NCBI RefSeq assembly: GCF_041956535.1
Contig: NW_027192199.1
Span: 458,213-522,212, forward strand
Reading direction: 5' to 3'
DNA: 64,000 bases
Source of the DNA: Calcarisporiella thermophila CBS 279.70
Lineage: Eukaryota > Calcarisporiellomycota
Shown here: piece by piece, positions 44,222 through 55,829 of the stretch
Numbering within the stretch: position 1 is the stretch's first letter
Layout of the letters: every line of letters begins with the position of its first letter
Translations under genes and position numbers: made by a program
The notes under the pieces: model-generated
Databases searched by the model: none
What the model saw: only the letters and a program-made list of their open reading frames with translations
What the model was told of the DNA's origin: nothing

Positions 44222-46233
44222 TCATTTCGTATTTGATGAGGAAGAACCACTATGATTTGTAGAGCTCTGGAGTTGCCCGGAACGGGGCTGATCAGTGGTC
44301 GGATGTGGGTAGGAAAGACCAGCTCCAGACACGCGTCGCTGGGTTAGAGGCGCGGTCATACTTGGAGGGCGGGAGCGTTCACGGGACGCTATGGCGGCCA
44401 CAATTAAGTATTAAGTATCGAATTAAATTTTGAAAGGGTGTATGAAGATTTAAAACTCACTAGACCGCGAGCGTGGAAGAGAGCCAGGCGCTGGTGTTGG
44501 ATATCCGGTGCTTCCTAAAGAGTCTCCGAGGCTAAGACTCCCGCCAAATGGCGTGCCCAGTGGAATCGGGGTAATAGAGGGTGAAAGTGAGGTGTCAACG
44601 GATGAAATTGATCTTGAACTAGAAGTAGAGCGAGAACGACGCTATAAGAAGAAATGGGTAAGAAAAAGCCAAGTGTCCTATATTTAAAGATGTTTACAGT
44701 TTGCATTCGAGGAGATACGCTTGGCCTTACAACTGAAGGTAGACTATTGACAAATAAAGAGGATGACTTAATTACGCACTTTTATTTAGAAGTCTTCATC
44801 TAAACTTACCTCTCGTCTAATTGTATGTCACTGATAGGAAGACCCTGCTTTTTTCTCAGCTCTATCAACTCTGATTTCAGGCGATTACACTGATTGAACT
44901 TTGAGACATCTGTGCGATTCATAGATTAAATGTATCAAAACTATGATAGCAAAGCTAATATGTATATTACACTCTTTCTCCATTTGCTCCACTTTGGATC
45001 TTAGTCCATTGACTTCTGCCTTTAACATCTCGACCACACCTTGTGAGGGTCCCCCATAATCGGATATCGAAGCGGATGGGGAATGTGCGGGAATAAATTT
45101 CTTTTGCCTTTAGAGAAGAATGTGTAGTTAATCATTTGCCGAAGCAGAAGGGATTGGAGAATTCAAGTAAACTTACGAGGATGTTGGGGAGACACCAACG
45201 GAAGAACTTGCCCCTGTGACAGAGTGAGAAGACTGATGTTGGAGGCGGAGCGTTTCGAGCTGTTTTTGCAACCGATTGACAATATATTCTTGCTCTTGCT
45301 CTAGCGCATTCTCCATATCGACTTTTTCTTTTTGTAGCTAGAAATAAATATACCATCCATGAATATTCCTTAGATTCTACCGCAAAAGATAAGCAAAAAG
45401 GCTACAAACTTGATAAAGCTTCTTTTGTAGCATATTGGTTAAGTATTCCTCTTCTCTTTCCACTTGCACTAATAACTCGCCCTTTTCTCTTTTAAGGCCA
45501 GCAATGCTTTTCAGCAATTTATTGCATATATACTCTTCTTCTTGCTCGGCATGTGCGTGCTGTTTTAAATACTGTTAATAAAGTAAGAGCCTATTTTTAT
45601 AATGAGCCAAGATTACCATATCCACAGTCATTTGACGCAACATCTGATTGTCATGGCGAAGTATATTGACGTGACCAACCTCCATCTCAAGTTCAAATCT
45701 CAGCTTTTTAATTGCAAGCTCTTGGTCTTGTAGACACTGGTACGCTTGTCTCAATTTAGCTTTGATCTCTTCGATATCGTTAGATTTCATGAGCGCCTTT
45801 ATTTCTTCGCTCGTAATTGTGACATCGCTAATGTAATATGAACACGTTACGGAGAAAAACTAACATTATTGAATGAAATTAACGATCGACTTACCCAAGC
45901 TGGGCAGACTCTTTGAAAGTGGACGTGTCCAGCGAAGCTTCTAGCTCTGCTTTAGCTTGTCTTGCCTAGTTGGCACAAAGATAAGGCGGATGGTTAGAAG
46001 AGAGACAGAAATATAATGTGAAGCTACTTGTACCTGTCCTAATTGCAACTCTAGCGATTCTTTGAGTCTTTGTTCGTTCTGTTGGAGTTTTTGCAAGGCT
46101 TTTGCGCGTTCCTGTTAAGTCAAGAAAAAAAAATCTTGAGCAACTAGATGATGTAAAAAGTTTTCGAGGGTAATTATACAGAGAGGGTTGGTCGGTTTCC
46201 ATCTTCTGGAGGATTTGAAATTGGATCGGACAT
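44222..46233 (-). CDS. CCDC6-like coiled-coil protein
   Basis: ATG 46233 (MSDPISNPPEDGNRPTLS), then almost continuous coiled coil: ERAKALQKLQQNEQRLKESL, EIKAKLRQAYQCLQDQELAI, KKLRFELEMEVGHVNILRHD. The diagnostic repeats of the CCDC6/DUF2046 family follow, each with E-E/Q-E-Y/F-x-x-N-x-L: EEEYICNKLLKSIAGLKREK, EEEYLTNMLQKKLYQLQKEK, ALEQEQEYIVNRLQKQLETL. Then VVEMLKAEVNGLRSKVEQME and a Ser/Arg/Pro-rich tail (RRSRSTSSSRSISSVDTSLS) that continues over an intron (44454-44399) to end HSGSSSSNTK. About 430 residues. Human CCDC6 is known from RET fusions and checkpoint signalling; role in fungi is unknown. About nine exons, phases consistent. Confidence 0.8.
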
Positions 46234-47679
46234 AACTGGGATCTGGCGTAGAAACAATTAGAAAGAGCGTATATGAGAAGAGGAGAGGAGCTCTCACATT
46301 GAGACGGAACTCTCCTCTCTCTGGATACAAAAATTTGATTGGTCACATGTATGTAATAGTAAGTGGATGAGAGATAAAATTATTCCCTCGGTCAAAGAAT
46401 AGTCAGAAAACCTATTTCTGGTTGGTGAGGCCAGTGTAAGGAACATACCTATTGTCGCTCTCTAGAGCTGAGCTTGTTTTGCCAATATCTTTGGCAAAAA
46501 TGCCAGCCTTAAGGTATTATTGACTTCTATCCGGGAGTCACCTCAGTGAATGAAAATCAGCGTCCCCAGGATAAGTTTCAATATGGTACTCTGAGGATTT
46601 CAAATAACATTATAATAAGACTTCTCTCCAGCATTAATTTGCCACTTAGTACTTTCTCGCTTGAACTTAAAAAAGTTAGGATACAGGGTAATGGCCGACA
46701 TATCCCGTTATTCCCATGGAATAGTTCTTTTGTAAGCTGGCTGATAGCAACTTAGCGCTATCATTTAATACTAAAGAGCACTAAATTTATATATCACTTC
46801 AATGTACAGAGTTGATAGTTTTGTATGTTTATTCGACTATCTGAATACTAATAAACTATGAGTCCTACCAACATTTGTCATTCGATGTTATTGTTTATCA
46901 TAGCCAGGATGTCACCCGTTTTCAATTCAAAATTCTACCCTTTCGTTTACCTTATTGTCAAACTCTTTTGCATACACGTGTATCCAAGATCACGAAAAAA
47001 CAGCTCCTATATACAAATTTTCAGGCTCCTAGTCTGAACTAATCATTGTTTTCTGACCACCTCCGCTCACAACCTGTATATTACGCAATTAAAATACCTA
47101 AGTTGCAATTTGTTGGTGGGTTAATGGTTCACCCGCGTGTCTAGAAACGACGTTTGAAACAAGCCTCTAAACCTGAAAGGAGGGAATATTCACTAGGCTT
47201 GGGAAATCAGAATTGCAAGATGGCATACACCTGGTCAACATTTGGGGTGAACATACGTAAAGCCATATAGCCACAATAATCTGCTTTATATTCATAGCAA
47301 TTTTGGCTCAATTCTTTTGACAATAATAGCGAGTTTTATATGGATTAGAGGACCCTTCATATGATAAATGCACTACTCGTGCGCTGGGCAATGCTGTCAT
47401 TGTGGGAATTTCTTTGCATGCCATCTGAACTCACAAGAGGAGGCCAGTTGAAACTAATTTAGGTTGCAAAGAGCCTCAATTGATATGTAAGCTACGCGCA
47501 CAAACTCAATTATGTCAGTGAACTTTTGTCATTTCTAGAATCGAATCAAATATCCTAACATGGATATTTATGTTATCCATTTTACCAAAATGTAAAATCA
47601 GATTCAGAAATAGAAGTAAAACATGAAATTCAAATTGTCAAAATCCGTGAAGATCGTGAAGATCTAGGAAATCCTATAA
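46234..47679. other. Long intergenic region, nothing recognised
   Basis: 1.4 kb between divergent CCDC6-like and ELP6. Contains short frames only; the 69-codon frame at 46546 has no recognisable features. No RNA gene found. Confidence 0.45.
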
Positions 47680-48605
47680 ATGACTTACCCTACGCTCACA
47701 ACGGCGCTTGCTTTTGATATTCCCCCAGCTGGTGCTCATATTGTTATTACTGATGAGCTAGAGGCCGAGGGTAATTTCTTATTACATCACTTCATCGCAC
47801 AATTTGTCAAATCACGAAAATCTGTTGTCATCGTGGGCTTTAGCCAAGTGCTAGTTCACTATGACCAGTGCCTAAGAAAAATGGTAATAAATAAAGCCCA
47901 CAGAGAGGGCTTAATGCGTTTCATTTTTAATTCTATGAACCAAAAAAACTAATGCATGATTTCGATGATCTAACGCAGGGAGTTAATTTGAAGGAAGCTC
48001 GCCAGTCAGGATACGTACATTTCGTCGATGGACTTACCTCACTTCACGCCACCCAACAAGAAGGGAGTGAACCTGCAACCTCTTCCGCAGATGCAACTCT
48101 TAGAGGGAGCTCTCTTAAGGATTTCTATGAGGTGATCAAGTCTTATATGGGGAACGGTGGTTTAATAGTAATAGACGATTTGTCGGCATTGCTTTACTCG
48201 GGCTGGAGTGTATTAGAAGTAAATCAGTGGTCAAAAGCACTTTTGCGGATGGCTGAAAAGGTGAGAGAGCATACTTTAATAAAAAAGACTCATGTATATT
48301 AATCCTTTTAAATTTAGACAGGAGGATGCGTAGTAACGCTAACACATGCCGATGATACCTTAGCGGGTGATATGGATCAGGAGGCTCTGTTAAATTCTCT
48401 TCTCCATAGCGCAGATTATGTTCTACAGACTAGAGCACTAAGCTCAGGACGGTCTCGAGATGTGCACGGACAATTGACACTTGCACGTGGACCACGATTC
48501 TGTACGAAGAGGCTTAGTGGATTCGAAGGCCGCACACTACAGTACAAACTGATGGATAATAATGTGCAATTTTTTGCTAAAGGATATTCTTCAGGGGTCT
48601 TATAA
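47680..48605 (+). CDS. ELP6: Elongator complex protein 6
   Basis: Part of the Elp456 RecA-like ring of Elongator, which modifies wobble uridines in tRNA. ATG 47680 (MTYPTLTTALAFDIPPAGAH). HIVITDELEAEGNFLLHHFI replaces a Walker A region; VVIVGFSQVLVHYDQCLRKM; next exon VNLKEARQSGYVHFVDGLTS and GGLIVIDDLSALLYSGWSVL (Walker-B-like strand); last exon GGCVVTLTHADDTLAGDMDQ, SRDVHGQLTLARGPRF and the conserved end VQFFAKGYSSGVL, close to FFAKGMSPAVL known at the human C-terminus. Three exons (47680-47882, 47989-48259, 48320-48605 approximately), about 255 residues. No Walker A lysine motif, as usual for Elp6. Confidence 0.9.
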
Positions 48606-49117
48606 AGGGGGAGAATAATATATATGTAGACGAAAGGGTTTTGTATGTGTATGAAAACCATCTAGTGGTCAAATTGTGATTCTGCAGAAGGCGGTCACTG
48701 CACAAATTCATGGTGGATATTAGAGTTTATTGCACCCATATAACGCAGAAACAATGGGTGGATTTGTAACCCCCCAAGAAATATAATCAGGAAGCCATAT
48801 TTAAGTTCCGTGGAAAAAACGCCGTTAATTGAAACCCCATTCCCAGCTGAAGATCGGGCTCTACCGGTCAATCTCTGCAGAGCCCACCCAAATTGCGGCC
48901 GGGCTTTGAAGCAACTCTATTTGTATTTGTCGAGCATAAACTAAGCCATGCCTTATAAGTTGTATTCACATTCTGATATTCAAGATATCACTATATATTA
49001 ACTCGGGAAACTCCGCATCAACTCTACCCTCTTATTCCTTCTTTCTCGGTTCACATAAATAGGAGATAACTTCTCTTTCCATCATTCACCATCATTTTCT
49101 AAATATACCAATTCACT
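48606..49117. other. Intergenic / promoter of the bestrophin-family gene
   Basis: Includes a pyrimidine-rich tract (about 49,020-49,095) just before the ATG, a common fungal promoter feature. Nothing else recognised. Confidence 0.4.
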
Positions 49118-50554
49118 ATGAGATCCCTAAATGTCATATTGAAAGTGTTACCGGGCTCACTCCTTGCAACCTTATGGGCAACCCTACTAACCTGTCTTTT
49201 TAAACTTGCTAAAGTTACTGATCTTGCCTTTCCTCCTACATTCATTACATCTGGTGAGTCCTGTTATTTATCTTTCAATCTTGAAAGTTCATGGAATCAA
49301 TAATGTTTTACTTTCCTACACTAGTCAGCATGGTCATATCTCTTATTCTCGTATTCCGTACCAAGTAAGCGAAATACTAGCACATATTTGGAATAGTGAT
49401 ATTCATATATCTCACAAAAATAGCACTGCTTATGACCGCTATTGGGAAGGACGTCGATTGTGGAGCACAGTGAATGTCTCCATTAGAAATTTCGCCCGTA
49501 TTGTCTGGGTGAATATTAAGGAGCCGACCCCTGAGGATGTTCTTCTTAAAAAAACCGTTCTGAATCTATTACTCGCATTCGCCGTTGCCACGAAACACTA
49601 TTTGCGGGAAGAATTTGGTATCGATTATGACGATTTGCGCCATCTTATCCATCATATTCCGAATTTTGATACACCTGCCGCCATAAAGGGACAACGCCCT
49701 CTGCTCAAGAAACGTTCGGGTTCAAGCTTCACGATCCTCTCGTCTTGGAAGAACTTCCACGAGGCTAAGCGCATGAATAAACTGATCACTGAGCATCTTC
49801 GCCATGAAGGTTTTTCCCAAGCAAGCAATCTTCCCTATGAGATTACTCTTTATTTGTCAAGCTATGTTCAGGATCAACGCAACCGTGATCTTGCCGATGT
49901 CCCGTCGACAACCAACCTGCACAATGCGCTTACTCAACTCACAGACTGTCTTACTGGTTTTGAACGTATTCGCCGTACACCTATCCCCCTTGCATATACC
50001 GTACACCTGACCATTTCTATCTGGGTGTTCGTATTCTTGCTTCCCTTCCAACTTTTAAGTAGCCTTGTATGGGCCACCATACCAATCACATTTGCAGCCT
50101 CCTTCATTCTGCTTGGTATCGAGAGTATTGGTGCTGAAATTGGTATGACTATAATGATAAATATTTCCTATACTTCAACTAAATTACTAATTTCCTATGT
50201 TTGGCGATTCCAGAAAATCCCTTCGGATATGATGATAACGATCTGCCACTAGACGAGTATTGTGATATTATCAAGCAAGAGCTTGATGCGATCTCTTCTC
50301 GCCCTCCTCCGACAAATCTTTATGAATGGGCTTTCTCCAAAGCCAATAAACTTTTCGAAACGTCTCCAACCAACGCTAAGGATCTCACAGGGGCCTCTAT
50401 GGAGCAAGTGCGTAGGATGCTGGAGGCAGAGGGACCCACTGCACGCAGAAATTCCGTTGCAAAGTATCCGCTTATAAATGGCAACGACGAAGAGGCGCGA
50501 GACCAAAGTGTGGCTTCTTCAACTACTGAAGAGTTCAAGATCAATATGAATTAG
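49118..50554 (+). CDS. Bestrophin-family (UPF0187) anion channel-like membrane protein
   Basis: ATG 49118 (MRSLNVILKVLPGSLLATLW). After short introns (49253-49319 and 49362-49418) the protein reads VSMVISLILVFRTNTAYDRY, WEGRRLWSTVNVSIRNFARI, VLNLLLAFAVATKHYLREEF; the RTNTAYDRYWEGR stretch is the family signature. Two further TM segments, LAYTVHLTISIWVFVFLLPF and TFAASFILLGIESIGAEIG, are followed across an intron by ENPFGYDDNDLPLDEYCDII, the conserved post-TM motif (Ca2+-clasp region in animal bestrophins). The C-terminus is hydrophilic, ending TEEFKINMN. About 430 residues. Ion selectivity and membrane are not deducible from sequence. Confidence 0.9.
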
Positions 50555-51367
50555 TTGAAATTTATCGGGACTTTCTTATCCATCACCCATTTTGCATCTA
50601 TATTCGATATATATCATCTCATTTCCAAATTTTTTCAAGTTTCTTCTCTGACTTTGTTGATACTGTCTCAAAAGAACTTTTTATAGTGACCAAAATAACC
50701 CTATTTATTCTTCTCATTGTGGGATACTTGCTCTTCATAACACCATACTATATGCAAATATAGTTTATATTGTTAGATTACATTATGAAGATCACTGAAT
50801 TGCTTCAATTTCATTGACATTATAAAGCAAGCCTCTAAGCATCCATGTTTTTTTCTCTATTTTCCTCACCTTATTACCAAAAACGTATAACAGAAGCCTG
50901 GAAATTTAGCCCATTTTAAATAATAAAGTAATTTTGCAAGCGCCTTTAAATGAATGTATCATTCTCTACTGGCCTACGCTGACACCCTTGTCTTGATTCC
51001 CTTACAAATGTTTATGTGAGCCTGGCGCTGAATACTGAAGAAAAAACAATCAAATCGTAGTATTTCAACCATCCATAGATATTCTTTTGTGTTTCACGGT
51101 TATGTAAGTACATCACTCATTCTCAAACAATGAAAAATTATACATTTCAGAGTATGAGCGTATATGTTTAATATTATAAACTTAAATATCAGAATAAAAG
51201 TAGTTTTCACGCATCTGCTTATCATTGTTATAATAAAAGATTCTAATTGTATCTTTAATTATTTTATGCAGTAACAAAATTTTTTCGTTGCAGACTTTTT
51301 TCAAAAATGGGTTAAAAAGTGAAAATAGTTACAGTTAATATGTACACCAATAGCCCATACTAGTGCT
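50555..51367. other. Convergent intergenic region, nothing recognised
   Basis: AT-rich, T-runs, no coding frame or RNA gene seen. Confidence 0.5.
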
Positions 51368-53597
51368 TTATGCATCTAAAGTTTGAAATACCAAAGTAGG
51401 CGCAAAACAACCCTTTTCACCCCAAGAGTAAGCGGAAATTTCGAAATCTTCATCTATTGTATTGTCCATTGCATTTTTTTTGACACAGCCCCTGATATCC
51501 AAACTCAAACCATTCTTTAATACGTCAAGTCCATTTGTAGTGGTGAATAGGGGCGATATATCTGGGGAGACCCATATTTCGCCTGTTTCAAATTCGGATA
51601 GTGGAGCTTGGATTGATATGGTGAGTGTTCTCTCCGCTACTACCTCTTCCGCTGGTCGAACAGAAATGGACAAATGCACTGTCTTCTCACTCTTTATATG
51701 ATTCACGTGAGAGGATCCGGGAATAACTAATATTTGAAGGTGTGCGTTTTGGAGTCTTTTGGTTGAATATGCTGCCATTTCTTTTACGCCCTGAAATCGG
51801 AGGGTGACGTCCGAACCTCTAGTCAGGTTATTTTTTTCGTACGCTTCGTTATTGCAACTTTTGGCAATGGGAAAATAATCTGGGGCGGATTCTGCTATTT
51901 TAAACGATGTATTGTAGAGAGAATGGCGACTGGAGGCTTTTTTGACTATTTTTCGCCTTAGTGTCACATCGTCATGAGATGCGACTGGATATTCTCGATA
52001 ATGCGATTTAGGTTTGCGATGGAAGTCAGTAGGGGCAGGCTCTTTAGGGTGAGAGGTTATATCAAAGTCTAAATAGCAATGAAACGACACAGTTAGTTAA
52101 TAACAATTCTGGTTATTTGGAAATCTCTCAAGGCATTTACCATCCCATATTTTCCCATCAATATCCTGGAATTGACACTGCGCTTTATTTGGCTGACCAT
52201 TGATATGGAATTCGCAGAGCATCGCGCCGAATGAAATCCCATTCTATATTGACCGATTATGAATATGAAGATTATATATATGTACATTTATTACTGTAAA
52301 AATCCAATACTTACATCACTGCTTCCTGCAGCTGCCCACCATGGGTGGTTTTGCATACCATTTTGCCATGGTCTTGTTTCCTCGCCGCCAATTCCATTAA
52401 CAAACGCGAAGCTATGCCCAGGTCGCAGCTGGATGCTCGAATTCATCGACTCGATTTTTTGCGATTCGAAGTTAGACATTAGATGAGTACGTGAATAGGA
52501 GTGCTCATGAGCAGTAGCCACTAATGCTCCATATTTCCGACAGATTTCATATATTTCATAGCCGGTTTCGTCCCTCTTGTTACCTAAATAAACGATCTCA
52601 CTTAGAGAAAACTTGAAGTTTTGCGTAAATTTCTTTCATACCAGTCTGTAGCATCCGCTGATTCTTATGCCAATTGCTTGATAGAGAGAAATTTGATTAT
52701 ATTCATTAGATTGAGATCAGTAAACGTGTGGTTGTTAAGGATTACCATATTTTCCACGTGTTAGTACTCTTAGAAAGCGACTTTTCGGCAAACTCGGCAT
52801 GTCCTGTTCCTCTCGTTCCAACTCCAGAAAGTATTAAGTGCTACGATATTGTATATGATATTATATATTTAGTAAATAAAAGAAATATTTCTTAAGTCGT
52901 CATTTATTACCAAACCCTTAAAATTACATTCCATGTTGACTCCATAATCGCCGCGACAATTCTGATATAGCTTTGTACGATAAAGCCTGTCGATCATTAA
53001 ATGCTTATAACCATATTTTCCTTTCCATTTCACTAAATCGTGGTTCCCGATGGTAGCAAAGTAAGGAAAATTCGGCCCTAGAATCTCATCAATCTGAAAA
53101 AAATTCTTTTTTATATGATAATATATATAAGGTGATTATCTATATTCTACCTGTTGGACCCACAGCCGTGGAGAATCATTGTAATCAAAATCACCATTAT
53201 GGATGACTGCACTTGCTCCCCAATTTCGAATCATCTTCAATACGCGACGAGGATTCTCACCTAAGCCTTGATCAGCAAGAAAGGCAATTTTGAGATTAGG
53301 GGGTGTGTCTATGGGATTCGCGATGGATTTTTCCTTGATCTTATTTTTGGAAAAACTCTCCCACTTCTCCACATATTGTCTCCTGTATTCAAGTGGTCGC
53401 ATAAAGGCCAGTTGCCCCCATCTTATCCAATCTACTCCATTCAAAGGGCTTCTCTTCATATCAGCTGTATACCCATCGTTACCCCCAAGAAATTCAGATG
53501 GCTCATTCTCACACAGAGTTCCAAAAGAAAAGCTCTTTTGGACAAGGAGAAACAGCCATGCAACTGCGAAAACAGATCGACTTTTCTTTTTCAACAT
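51368..53597 (-). CDS. Secreted calcineurin-like metallophosphoesterase (purple acid phosphatase-like)
   Basis: ATG 53597 with signal peptide (MLKKKSRSVFAVAWLFLLVQ). Two-metal site motifs appear in order: FLADQGLG (D of motif I; the usual second His is replaced by Gln), HNGDFDYND (motif II GDxxD), ATIGNHDLVKWKG (GNHD), NWHKNQRMLQTG (motif IV His, family often GWHKNQ), and ATAHEHSYSRTH (GHxH region). The C-terminal part after about residue 420 is a long extension without phosphoesterase motifs: HKEPAPTDFHRKPKSHYREY through TLTISIQAPLSEFETGEIWV, beta-rich and Ser/Thr-rich, possibly a substrate- or wall-binding domain (inference). Cysteines in secreted context: CENEP, QNCRGDYGVNMEC. Seven or so exons. 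Substrate unknown. Confidence 0.82.
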
Positions 53598-54934
53598 AAT
53601 AAATAGCACCGTTTAATCGGTACAAAAAGTGCAATAGATATTACGAGAAAGAAAACAGCAAAGTTGATTGAAATTTATCACCAGTAGAGAAACTACTTGA
53701 AAACATTTTATACATTTTGTTTTCATATAGGCCAATTCCGTTGCTTCCTACTTTTCTGGAACGGTTATAGCCAAAAATGAAATTCTCCTACTCCATTTCA
53801 TAATTTCATATCATCTTGCGATTTACAACTCCGCAGATTTTTGAATTGGTGGCAAATCCAAGAAGGTAAATTTTTAAAATGAGCAACATAGCTAGTTATA
53901 TTCGTGATTATATGACTCAATAATTGGTAAAATATTCAAGTACAATATAATATCTCCTCCATAATTATAAACCTATAACGAACAAAAATTAGTGATAATA
54001 TTTTCATTTCAGCAATAACTTCCAGCTGTTGACAGAGGAGTAAGATGGGAGGAGGAGTTGCAACCTTTTCAATGTAAGAATAGATATGTTTAGAATGACT
54101 AGTAATTACGTCAACACTAAAAAGAATACATAGCTGAAGAAATGACTATTCCAATGTGACGTTTTCTTGGCAATTTAAATGATGCATTTGAATTTGTCTT
54201 GTTTTAGCTTTTATTTTATTAGATTTATCATTTCGCAGCACTGCTTATATATGAATGCTGCATCTAAAATTACATGGTAAAAGATCTGCTCGATAGACAT
54301 ATATTGATATACTAATCTTAATATACGTGATGTTTAAAGGTATATTTAAAATAGATATTAGTTCAAGCTGTTTTGAGATAAATTTCTGGTGGTATTTTCC
54401 GATAGGTATATAGCTTGAGTGACTTGGCAGAAGGTAAGGGATAAACAATATACACCAACACAAAGAGAGTAGTATTCTAGCAAAACTCATAAGATTACCG
54501 ATGCACCTTGTCTAGTGGTACTTTTTTATCGAAAATTGAATTCTCGCCATATTTTTATAAAGCTGCAAATATCCAAAATAAAAATGCAAATGGATTGCTT
54601 TCTCTATATAAGATTAGTAAGGCTAAAGACGTATTTATCGAATTTGCGTTACGGTACTTCGCTATTGCCATTGAGCATAGAATACTCAGCGGTGAAATGT
54701 ATTATTCGTAACTAAATTTTATTTAGATACGGGGCAATTATTGTTGCTATATAAGGAATAACTAGGTTGGCAACATCAGTTATCGAAGTCACGAGATCAG
54801 ACAATGGAGCTCCCTATCATTCGATTTTACTATCACTCCATATTTAAATTCTATCGAACTTGGAGCCTGAGTAATTATTTTATAAATCATTTCAACATAT
54901 TCCAATCTTTCCTCATTGCTTTATTTGTACAATA
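53598..54934. other. Intergenic, with one possible tiny spliced ORF
   Basis: 1.3 kb. At 54044 an ATG frame (MGGGVATFS) runs into a strong donor (gtaagaatag) and a good acceptor (cttgttttag, about 54208) that would continue for about 25 codons to TAA near 54275. This could be a small membrane protein or chance. Nothing else seen. Confidence 0.25.
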
Positions 54935-55465
54935 ATGTCCACGGCTCATAAATCGTTTCTTCATTTGAGACCTTTCTCACGCCAATTTACTTTTGGGGCG
55001 CGTATAAGCTTTCGTCTTCAGAGTGATCACCCTTCAACAACTACTCAAGAAATCAGAATTGAGAGTGATCAGGAATTCTATCGCATTAAACGCACTTTAG
55101 ACGAAGTCAAAATTAAACTTGGTGTCCCAAATACCTATGAGACTGTAATTCGCGGAGACGTACTCGAAAATTCATCTAACCGTGATATATCTCCTTCTGA
55201 TATTAACATAACAGAACTACGTAAAATTCATGCGCTTCTCACGAACACTGCGCAAGAAATTGCTTGGTTATTAGCTGATGTAAGAAGTGCGAAAATTAAT
55301 AGCAATGGTATTAGGCGTTTGTCAGTGAATCCCTCTACAGACACAATTTGGACCGAACCTATTCGTTGGGTCGTTTCTGGCGATTCTGAGGGAATGATAG
55401 ACATTAACAGAGAAATCAAAAACGCTCCAGATTCCATGGACAAGGCTAAGAAGTTGTATGAATGA
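54935..55465 (+). CDS. Orphan protein, putative mitochondrial
   Basis: Intronless, 176 residues (MSTAHKSFLHLRPFSRQFTF). N-terminal 30 residues are rich in Arg, Ser, Phe and lack acids (FSRQFTFGARISFRLQSD), fitting a mitochondrial presequence. The body is acidic-amphipathic helical: EFYRIKRTLDEVKIKLGVPN, DINITELRKIHALLTNTAQE, IAWLLADVRSAKINSNGI; end SMDKAKKLYE. Not recognised. Intronlessness in an intron-rich neighbourhood could mean a young gene or a retrocopy; no poly(A) or flanking repeat was noticed. Confidence 0.6.
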   Translation: MSTAHKSFLHLRPFSRQFTFGARISFRLQSDHPSTTTQEIRIESDQEFYRIKRTLDEVKIKLGVPNTYETVIRGDVLENSSNRDISPSDINITELRKIHALLTNTAQEIAWLLADVRSAKINSNGIRRLSVNPSTDTIWTEPIRWVVSGDSEGMIDINREIKNAPDSMDKAKKLYE

Positions 55466-55829
55466 TCAATACTCGCAGAACTTTTTAGTTAATATATATA
55501 TTTTTCATTAATGACTTTGCTTTTGTCTTTCGTTCAATGTCTTGATTTCTTTTGATCTCACTTGTGTAATAACACTAATTTATATTATGCTGCTTTTATG
55601 ATATTAAAGAGGAGATTACTAACTCAGCTAGTGAGGTATTGAAGGACTCTTATTCACCCACCATAAGAACTACCTATTCTTTGCTTGTACCAGAGAGTCT
55701 ATGAGAGGTATAAATATAATAAATTCTGATCGAAAGATTTAGCTATTAATTAAACAAGGTATTACAGAATTTCTCTCTGGGCGAAAAAGTCGAAATAAAT
55801 CAACGTAAGCATATTAAAAAAAACATCAC
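55466..55829. other. Convergent intergenic region
   Basis: AT-rich 3' flanks; no gene seen. Confidence 0.5.

Noticed and set aside
47121-47200. Possible tRNA-like segment (GTTAATGGTTCACCCGC)
   Set aside because: No acceptor stem, no T-loop TTCGANT, cloverleaf cannot be drawn.
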